NCBI GenBank assembly: GCA_902786015.1
Contig: CADAAU010000022.1
Coordinates: 1 to 48,176 of the forward strand
Source of the DNA: an uncultured Coriobacteriaceae bacterium
GTDB lineage: Bacteria; Actinomycetota; Coriobacteriia; Coriobacteriales; Atopobiaceae
Direction of reading: 5' to 3'
Length of the DNA: 48,176 nt
Position numbers and translations under genes: made by a program. The first letter of the stretch is position 1; each line of letters starts with the position of its first letter. The notes under the pieces are model-generated. The model was not told the DNA's origin and searched no databases. It saw only the letters and a program-made list of their open reading frames with translations. Below, one piece after another: positions 41,839 through 48,176 of the stretch.

Positions 41839-44800
41839 CTACGCTTTGCGCTCGTCCTGGTCGATGATGAGTTCATAGAATACCTTGCCTACGCCCTCGA
41901 GCTCTACCAAGCGCCCGTTTTCCGCGACGTTCTTTAGCCTGCCCTTCTTGGTGAGTACACGATAGTCCGCATAGTCCTTGCTGCCCACATCGTCGAGGGT
42001 AATCTGCCCCTCGAGCTGCTTGCGCACGCTCTCTTTATCTTCCTCGTAAATGACGCCATTGTACACGCCGCCTGTGTAGTCCATGAAGTCATCGAGGCTC
42101 TCGCACTCAAATAGGTCAATGACCTCGTCGTTGGCAAACAGGATGGCCCCATCGGGGCCAGGCTCGTGCACCAAAATCGCACCCGGAATGCTTTCGGCGA
42201 TGTCGCGCGGCGTAAAGCCGAGCTGCGAGCGGTATTGCGTCTCCATTTGTGGCTGGTATTTGCCATAGCTGGACTTCCCATCCAGCTTCACGGAATACAG
42301 GGCAGCATCAGCCTTGCTGTAGGCACTCTGTAGGTCATTTACCTGCTGTGGATACTCAACGTAGCCAATCGACATGGACAGCGGATACACCGTACCATGG
42401 AGCGAGCAGTTGAGCTCCTCTCCCAAGAACTTCGAGAAATACGACTCCGGGTGGCGAGCATCATCATCCAAAAGCATGACTAGGAACTCGTCGCCACCGT
42501 TGCGGCCAATAATGGCCGATGGAGGAAACACGCGCTCCAGTCGGCGCGCAATAACGCGCAGCGCCTCATCGCCGACGTCGTGACCATGCACGTCGTTGAC
42601 CGTCTTGAAGTCGTCTACGTCCATGAGCGCCAGCACGAATCGTTCGCCTCCACCTTGCGAAAAGCGATTTTCGATGGCCGTGTCGATGCCGCGTCGGTTC
42701 AGGACGCCGGTAAGGGCGTCGAGCCTACTCAGGTTCTCTTGCTCTTGCAGCAATCGATTGCTTGCGATACGTGCCGCCAAGAACGAGCCGATCGTCCTCA
42801 ACAGGCGCTTGATGTCCATGTCATCCTGCAGCTCGTAGTTGTCGCCGCCCAAATACCCAATGAGCTCACCACCACTGTGGAGCGGCACAAGGAAGATGCT
42901 CTGTATGCCCTGCTCGGCATATGTCTGCTGACGCACATCGGTCTCGTGCTCAGAGAGGTACGACACCTCCGGCACCATAATGGTGGAACCCTCCAAGAAG
43001 TACTTCATCCACCGATCGAGGTCGCGGGCCGAAAGGCGACGCATAAGGCCTGCCCTCGGTGCGACGCCCGAGGCATGCCACTCGAAAGTCATAGAGAGGC
43101 CCTGGTCATTCCCCTGCTTCTCCATGATGTACAGGCGATCGCAGCGGACTATGTCGCTCACTGCCAACAAGAGTTTGTTGATGGCAACGTCATAGCTCTT
43201 TTCGTCGCTGAGGGCGTCCACGATGCGAATGATGGTGTAGGAGGTATCGAGGCCCACCACCATCTCGTGACGCTCGCGATGCTCATCGTCTGCGAGCGTT
43301 AACGCATAGACGCAGTGTTTCTCCACCGGCGAAGGCGCAATAGTAAAGTTGAGCCAATGGCCCACCTCGGGGCTGTAGATTGTGTCGTGAGTCTGTTTGC
43401 CGAGCATCGCAGCCCTATAACAATAGGGGAACCACACTGTGCTCGGGTTTTCCGTTACCTCCAAGAACGAGCGGCCGACAAGATCCGATCGTGAACGATC
43501 GAGCCAGTCACAATACATGTCGTTGGCATATACGTATTCGGCATCGACGACTTCCGTTCCCTCTTCGTTGAGCACCACGCGAAACACGGCATAGGCTACG
43601 GGAACGTCACCATACGATCCGAGCGCCGTTCCCAACATCGTTGGCAACCCACAAACCACAAACGCCTGTGCTTGATCTGTCGAAGCGATGCCGCGTGCAA
43701 AGAACTGGAACTTGGACCCGTGTTCCAATCGTCCAGTAATCCGAGTCCATGCGCTTGCGTCCTCGACGTCGTGGAGCTCGACGAAGTACACCGAATCCAG
43801 TGTGCGCCCGTCCAACAGCACAAGGCCGGACTCCGACAAGAACGAGCGATATGCCGAGTTTGCGCGCAACACGCGCCATGTGCCGTCGCGATGTTCGATC
43901 ACACCGGCGGGCATCTCCAAGAGGGGCACGTCCTGATTGGCGACACCAACCTGCTCCTCCACAATGCCGCTCTTTGGAAGGTCCCAAAGATTGAGCATGC
44001 TCACGGCGTTCCAATAAGACTGCTCCTCTAATCGCTCGCGCACAAGACCGTCATGTGCCTTGGCATGCGCAATCGAAACGTCGAGCCTCAACGGATGGGC
44101 AAAGTAATGCCCCTGCAGGTAGTTACACCCGATGCTTTCGAGGAACTCCACCTGCTCGCGCGTTTCGACACCCTCGGCAAGCGTACGCGTGCCGAGTCGC
44201 GTTGCCGTCTGGACTACACCCTCAAAGAGGTGCTTTGCCCTGCTCGAGAGCCTGGCGGTCCTCAGCTCCATGTCCATCTTTATGAGGTCGAACTCTAGGT
44301 CGCGCAGGGCACCAAGAGAGGTGAGGTTCCTGCCGAAGTCATCCATCCACACCTCGAAGCCAGCAGACCGCAGCTCCTTTAGGTACTTCCGTACCTTTTT
44401 GACGTTCGTAATGGCCATTGACTCACGCAGCTCGATGCACACCAAGCGACGCGGGACGCCTACCCTGTCGCAGCATTCCACAAGCTCTGCGACCACGTTC
44501 ATGTGCTCGAAGTCCGCGGGCGAAAGATTCAGTGACACGGGCAGCGGGCTTACCCCTTGCCGCTCGCGTTCCTTGAGGTCGTTTACCACGCAATGCATAA
44601 CATGCCGATCGAGTTCGTGAGAGCGGTTCGCGTCTTCGAGTGCACCCACCACCTGACCTGGCATGAGCTCGCCGTGTATGGGGTCCGACCAACGCACCAG
44701 CGCCTCTTCGCAGCATACGGCACCGGTGGCCGCTCGAACAATAGGCTGATAGAGCGGATAAACCCAACCTTCTTCGATGGCCTTATCGAGCGTATTGCAT

Positions 44801-44880
44801 ATGTACTCATGCATTCTTGCCTCGTAGCGCAAGGCTTCCGGAACGTAGTTGTCCCCGAGGCTTGAGTGTCTGTCGTACAT
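41839..44880 (-). CDS. EAL-PAS-GAF-GGDEF-PAS cyclic-di-GMP protein
   Basis: A 1013-residue soluble protein. The EAL phosphodiesterase domain comes first (about 30-275). It keeps the expected catalytic residues: E59 of EALVRW, the Asn in SLNLSP, the Glu in CIELRES, MDDFG, the Lys in LIKMD, AEGVET and QGHYF. One or two PAS-like regions follow (about 310-530), then a GAF-like domain (about 545-700) and a GGDEF domain (about 720-880) with GRNGGDEF near 795. No RxxD inhibitory site precedes GGDEF. A C-terminal PAS-like domain (about 905-1010) ends it. EAL at the N-terminus is an unusual order. Which activity dominates is not known. It diverges from the next gene with 202 nt between. Confidence 0.92.
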   Translation of the reverse strand: MYDRHSSLGDNYVPEALRYEARMHEYICNTLDKAIEEGWVYPLYQPIVRAATGAVCCEEALVRWSDPIHGELMPGQVVGALEDANRSHELDRHVMHCVVNDLKERERQGVSPLPVSLNLSPADFEHMNVVAELVECCDRVGVPRRLVCIELRESMAITNVKKVRKYLKELRSAGFEVWMDDFGRNLTSLGALRDLEFDLIKMDMELRTARLSSRAKHLFEGVVQTATRLGTRTLAEGVETREQVEFLESIGCNYLQGHYFAHPLRLDVSIAHAKAHDGLVRERLEEQSYWNAVSMLNLWDLPKSGIVEEQVGVANQDVPLLEMPAGVIEHRDGTWRVLRANSAYRSFLSESGLVLLDGRTLDSVYFVELHDVEDASAWTRITGRLEHGSKFQFFARGIASTDQAQAFVVCGLPTMLGTALGSYGDVPVAYAVFRVVLNEEGTEVVDAEYVYANDMYCDWLDRSRSDLVGRSFLEVTENPSTVWFPYCYRAAMLGKQTHDTIYSPEVGHWLNFTIAPSPVEKHCVYALTLADDEHRERHEMVVGLDTSYTIIRIVDALSDEKSYDVAINKLLLAVSDIVRCDRLYIMEKQGNDQGLSMTFEWHASGVAPRAGLMRRLSARDLDRWMKYFLEGSTIMVPEVSYLSEHETDVRQQTYAEQGIQSIFLVPLHSGGELIGYLGGDNYELQDDMDIKRLLRTIGSFLAARIASNRLLQEQENLSRLDALTGVLNRRGIDTAIENRFSQGGGERFVLALMDVDDFKTVNDVHGHDVGDEALRVIARRLERVFPPSAIIGRNGGDEFLVMLLDDDARHPESYFSKFLGEELNCSLHGTVYPLSMSIGYVEYPQQVNDLQSAYSKADAALYSVKLDGKSSYGKYQPQMETQYRSQLGFTPRDIAESIPGAILVHEPGPDGAILFANDEVIDLFECESLDDFMDYTGGVYNGVIYEEDKESVRKQLEGQITLDDVGSKDYADYRVLTKKGRLKNVAENGRLVELEGVGKVFYELIIDQDERKA

Positions 44881-44919
44881 GACTTGTTACTCCAAACGGA
44901 CTAGCATACGGGAAGATAG

Positions 44920-44928
44920 AGTATAGCA
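44920..44928 (-). promoter_or_regulatory. Extended -10 promoter for the EAL/GGDEF gene
   Basis: On the minus strand TGCTATACT gives TG, one base and TATACT, about 40 nt before ATG 44880. The divergent gene at 45083 shares this 202-nt intergenic region; its own promoter is not clear. Confidence 0.5.
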
Positions 44929-45082
44929 CTTCATTGAGACGATAGAAGAAGGCCATATCGCAATCGCCTACTCACCACGTAGCTATCTGCTTGCTGATAA
45001 GTTCGTTTTACCGGGCAGTTTGCCATGCCACCTACTCCTTGTGATAGAGTTGAGACATTAATGTTGCAGCGAGAGGGCATAC

Positions 45083-48000
45083 ATGAACGAACAGCCGCGT
45101 CCCATGGCCCCGGTGGGACCACCACCAGGCCCCGACCCCGTGTCAGGCGCACTCAACATCTCGGCTTTTGGGCAAAGGTACGCCCAAATCATGATGACGG
45201 AACACCCAAAGAACTTAGCGCTGTGGTTCCTCGACATACGAAACTTTCGTTCAATCAACCCCAAGTTTGGCTTTCTTAAGGGCAACCTTGTCCTGCAGAT
45301 TATGGCGCAGGCCATCCGCGCTGAGCTCTGTCGCGATTTGCCAGTCGCCCGCCTAGGCGGAGACCGCTTCATACTACTCACTTCAGATCTGGACATCGAG
45401 GCAGCAGAGAAGGCCTTTGCAAGACTAAAGGAGCAGGTGAACGAGCGGATCTTGCGCGAGGGTATGAATCACATAATCGACCCCTGTGGCGGCCTGTACT
45501 ACCTTGGCGACTCCGACTTGCACAACCCAAGCTTTCAGACTCCGCTCGACTACGCCTCCATAGCACATCGCAACGCGCACAAAGATCCGCGCGCAGGTCT
45601 TACCCGGTTCACCCAAGAGGACCTTGAGCGAGACATGCGACGCATCACCATTGAGCAAACGATCGACGATGCGTTGCTCGACGGACAAATCGAGGTGTGG
45701 TACCAACCGCAGATTGACTATACGCTCGGAGAGGTCATTGGCGCCGAAGCTCTAGCTCGTTGGAATCACCCCGAGCTCGGATGGGTAAGCCCGTCGGAGT
45801 TTATTCCCATCCTCGAAAACTGCGGGCGCATTCACGACTTGGACCTCTATGTGTGGGAAGAGGCCTGCCGCAGCGCCGGTCGCTGGCGTAGCGTTGCAGA
45901 CGGAAAACCCGTGCCCATATCGGTAAACGTGTCGCGTGCCGAAATGTTCGAAACGGGCTTGCTCGAGCACTTCCTTGAGCTGCAGGCAAAGTACGACCTT
46001 CCCAAAGGCAGCCTGCACCTCGAGGTCACCGAAAACGCCTTTGTTGAGGAAGCCGGCCGTCTGTATGATGTCATAGAGAGCATGCGCAATCACGACCTTC
46101 TCGTCGAAATGGACGACTTTGGGAGTGGCCTCTCGTCACTCAACATGCTCAAGGACGTTCCCGTGGACGTGGTAAAGCTCGACATGGGCTTTATGAAGTC
46201 TGCCATGCGCGAGGACCGCGGCGGCGTCGTGCTGGGCTCGGTCATCCGCATGCTGCAAGGACTCGACACGCCCATCATCGCCGAGGGCGTAGAGACCCTC
46301 GAGCAGGCCGAAATGCTCAAGAACATGGGGTGTCATCTGATGCAGGGATTCCATTTCTCGCGTCCGATGTCCCTTGCCGATTTCGAATCGTTTATTGCAT
46401 CCAATCGAGCCGTAGAGCAGACAATACATCGCGAGAGGTATTATTCGCACCTCGATGACCTAACGCGTGTGGACCCCTCGTCCTCGTTCCTCTTTAACCA
46501 TGCCATGGGCCCCACGATGTTCTTCTTTGCCGGAGGAGGAGTCTCGGAGAGCATCTTGGTAAACGACGAGTTCTATGACGCGTGCGGGCTCAAGCGCGAA
46601 GAGTTTGGAACCACGCGGATAAACCCCATAGCCGAGATAGACCCAAAGTCGCGCTCCACCATGTGGCGGGCGGCTGCCGAGGCACGCGAGCATGGATCGG
46701 CGACCTGCAGGACCGAGGTACTGCGTACTGGGAAATGGCTGGAATGTATCATTCGCTATTTGGGCACAAGCGCACGAGGCGACATCTATTCCATAAGCGT
46801 TATTCGATCGGGCAAAATCGGCAGCGAGGCGCCACGCCTCCAACTCATCCAAGATCTCTCGTGGGACATCGACTTGCTCGATGCCGTAGTACCCAACAGC
46901 TTTATGAAGTGCAAAGTAGAGTCCGAGATTATCATTAGTTATCTAAGCCCGTCTCTATACAAGGAGGTCGGACTTTCGGAGTCGGAGTTCATCCGGCGAT
47001 TCCACAATTCACTCGATGAGCTTGTGGTGCCGGAGGATCGGCCTGAACTCACAGATGCCATAGCCGAAAGCCGCCGTACGGGCAAGAGCACAAAATGCGA
47101 GGTGGCAATACACTATGGTTACGGCAATGAGCGCCGCGAGGTCATGGTGCTCTGTCGCGTGGATCAGGACGACGAGGGCGAATCGTGGCTATATGCACTG
47201 CTCTTGTTCATGGGCGAACCATATGTGGACAATGCAAATTCCGAGCTGACGGGCGATGCCGCCGTCATAAACTTTGTATATGACTTTGGCGATGACTCGC
47301 TTGTCATCCATGCACCAGGAAACGACGCGAGCTCCGGCGATGTCGTGATGCTACACTTCTCGCGCGGACTGGAGTCTCTACCGGACTACATGAGCAAAAC
47401 AAGCGCGGCAAAGATCGTCTCGATGATAAGCGATTTACGCCAGCATCCAACAGCGGGCTTCACCGACATAAAATGCGACTTAAGAGGCATCGGCGAACAA
47501 CGCTGGTACCACGTGAACTTCGTATGCGAGGCCACCGACAAGGGCGCGGCACAGTCGGTTCGCGGATACGCACAAGACGCGAGCGACCAGATGGGGTCGG
47601 TGCGCTGGTGGCGTCAACAGGCCGAGATTGACCAGCTCACGGGATTGCTCAACCGAAACGCCGTCGAACAGAACATCAACCTTTCCATGCGTACGCAGGG
47701 TGCCGGCATCATGTTTATGGTCGACCTAGACGGATTCAAGAAGGTCAATGACGAGCTGGGACATCTGGCAGGCGACGCACTGCTGCGCGACGTGGCCGGA
47801 GCGCTCAACCACAATTTCCGCGAGACCGATGTGCTGGGGCGCTACGGAGGCGACGAATTCGTGGCATTTATGCCGTTTGTGGGTGGAGACCCCATGGCCC
47901 TCGCAGAGCGTCGTTCGATCGCCATCATATCCTCCATCAAAAAGGTCAACGCCGCATGCAGCGTAGGCGTGGCAATCTGTCACGATTACAACGCTACGTT

Positions 48001-48085
48001 CTACGACCTGCTCGAAGCTGCGGACGAAGCCATGTACCAGAGCAAGGAGAGAAGTAAGGGCACATATACCATCCGCACGATGTGA
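45083..48085 (+). CDS. GGDEF-EAL-PAS-GGDEF cyclic-di-GMP protein
   Basis: A 1000-residue soluble protein with two GGDEF domains around an EAL domain. The first GGDEF (about 20-180) is degenerate, with LGGDRF at 92-96, and probably senses rather than makes nucleotide. The EAL domain (about 195-440) keeps EAL at 222-224, the Asn in SVNVSR, the Glu in LEVTEN, MDDFGSG, the Lys in VKLDMG, AEGVET and MQGFHF. Two PAS-like regions occupy about 470-830. The C-terminal GGDEF (about 845-1000) is intact at 922-926 with an RETD inhibitory site five residues before it, so it should be a product-inhibited diguanylate cyclase. GAGAGGG precedes the ATG. No partner besides the divergent gene is visible. Confidence 0.93.
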   Translation: MNEQPRPMAPVGPPPGPDPVSGALNISAFGQRYAQIMMTEHPKNLALWFLDIRNFRSINPKFGFLKGNLVLQIMAQAIRAELCRDLPVARLGGDRFILLTSDLDIEAAEKAFARLKEQVNERILREGMNHIIDPCGGLYYLGDSDLHNPSFQTPLDYASIAHRNAHKDPRAGLTRFTQEDLERDMRRITIEQTIDDALLDGQIEVWYQPQIDYTLGEVIGAEALARWNHPELGWVSPSEFIPILENCGRIHDLDLYVWEEACRSAGRWRSVADGKPVPISVNVSRAEMFETGLLEHFLELQAKYDLPKGSLHLEVTENAFVEEAGRLYDVIESMRNHDLLVEMDDFGSGLSSLNMLKDVPVDVVKLDMGFMKSAMREDRGGVVLGSVIRMLQGLDTPIIAEGVETLEQAEMLKNMGCHLMQGFHFSRPMSLADFESFIASNRAVEQTIHRERYYSHLDDLTRVDPSSSFLFNHAMGPTMFFFAGGGVSESILVNDEFYDACGLKREEFGTTRINPIAEIDPKSRSTMWRAAAEAREHGSATCRTEVLRTGKWLECIIRYLGTSARGDIYSISVIRSGKIGSEAPRLQLIQDLSWDIDLLDAVVPNSFMKCKVESEIIISYLSPSLYKEVGLSESEFIRRFHNSLDELVVPEDRPELTDAIAESRRTGKSTKCEVAIHYGYGNERREVMVLCRVDQDDEGESWLYALLLFMGEPYVDNANSELTGDAAVINFVYDFGDDSLVIHAPGNDASSGDVVMLHFSRGLESLPDYMSKTSAAKIVSMISDLRQHPTAGFTDIKCDLRGIGEQRWYHVNFVCEATDKGAAQSVRGYAQDASDQMGSVRWWRQQAEIDQLTGLLNRNAVEQNINLSMRTQGAGIMFMVDLDGFKKVNDELGHLAGDALLRDVAGALNHNFRETDVLGRYGGDEFVAFMPFVGGDPMALAERRSIAIISSIKKVNAACSVGVAICHDYNATFYDLLEAADEAMYQSKERSKGTYTIRTM

Positions 48086-48137
48086 GGGCGACTATACCCC
48101 GCAAGAGCGGATAGCAACCACGGTATACGGACCAGTC

Positions 48138-48176
48138 GTGGAACGGGGCTCCCGGGGAGCTTGTTCCGCGGAGCAG
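48138..48176. repeat. Palindromic repeat family R, copy 5 (cut by window end)
   Basis: The first arm GTGGAACGGGGCTCCCGGGG, then AGCTTGTTCCGC (48138-48169), matches copies 3 and 4; the second arm would lie beyond the window. The prefix at about 48108-48137 (AGCAACCACGGTATACGGACC) is shared with copies 3 and 4. Confidence 0.8.

Noticed and set aside
1..48176. CRISPR array or transposase gene
   Set aside because: No evenly spaced direct repeats with variable spacers were seen, and no open frame shows transposase or Cas motifs.

Overview
The window is about 48 kb of moderately GC-rich bacterial DNA with short intergenic spaces, many GTG/TTG starts and strong GGAGG ribosome binding sites. The gene set points to a Gram-positive actinobacterium of the class Coriobacteriia (Olsenella/Collinsella-like): binding-protein/permease fusions for amino acids, tandem YhgE/Pip proteins, a fused GGDEF/EAL repertoire, a TelA cluster with vWA proteins, and InlB-type surface repeats. 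The taxonomic call is an inference from gene content, not a database match.

Layout. 1-430 holds intergenic repeats only. 431-2885 (minus) carries an MscS channel, mannose-6-phosphate isomerase and an ECF-like sigma factor, with a divergent 65-residue ORF at 3101. 3524-7454 has a cation diffusion facilitator facing a P-type Ca2+-type ATPase across a shared terminator. 7640-15279 (plus) starts with amino-acid ABC cassette A, whose ATPase has been reduced to a 15-codon remnant, then a lipoprotein and two overlapping YhgE/Pip genes. A UbiB/AarF kinase-like gene (minus) and a glycine-zipper protein (plus) follow. Cassette B (18741-21421) is the intact paralogue of cassette A and has a GlnQ-type ATPase with an unusual C-terminal extension. 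21550-28749 is all minus: tRNA-Arg(CCU), a small membrane protein, purC, a histidine kinase/response regulator pair, a Tat-type lipoprotein, a TSCPD protein and purB. 29093-30814 is an InlB-repeat surface protein. 30910-34523 (minus) has argH and argG separated by a Phd/PIN toxin-antitoxin pair and a palindromic repeat. 34734-36158 is a lone AAA ATPase with a C-terminal nuclease-like domain. 36397-41736 (plus) is an XpaC-like/vWA/vWA/TelA cluster in which both vWA genes are broken at the same codon. The window closes with two divergent cyclic-di-GMP proteins of about 1000 residues.

Functional themes are amino-acid uptake (ABC A and B), purine and arginine synthesis (purC, purB, argG, argH), envelope and ion homeostasis (MscS, CDF, Ca2+ ATPase, YhgE, TelA), and signalling (sigma factor, two-component system, c-di-GMP).

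The most striking non-coding signal is a pair of nested palindromic elements (about 203-367 and 18305-18469). They share a scaffold (TGCAAAACC, central GTAAAATA, AACTGNGGTT, end AATTAGTG) but carry different arm motifs, each repeated four times in alternating orientation. A second family of palindromes built on GTGGAAC..GTTCCCGGGGAG..GTTCCGC occurs five times.
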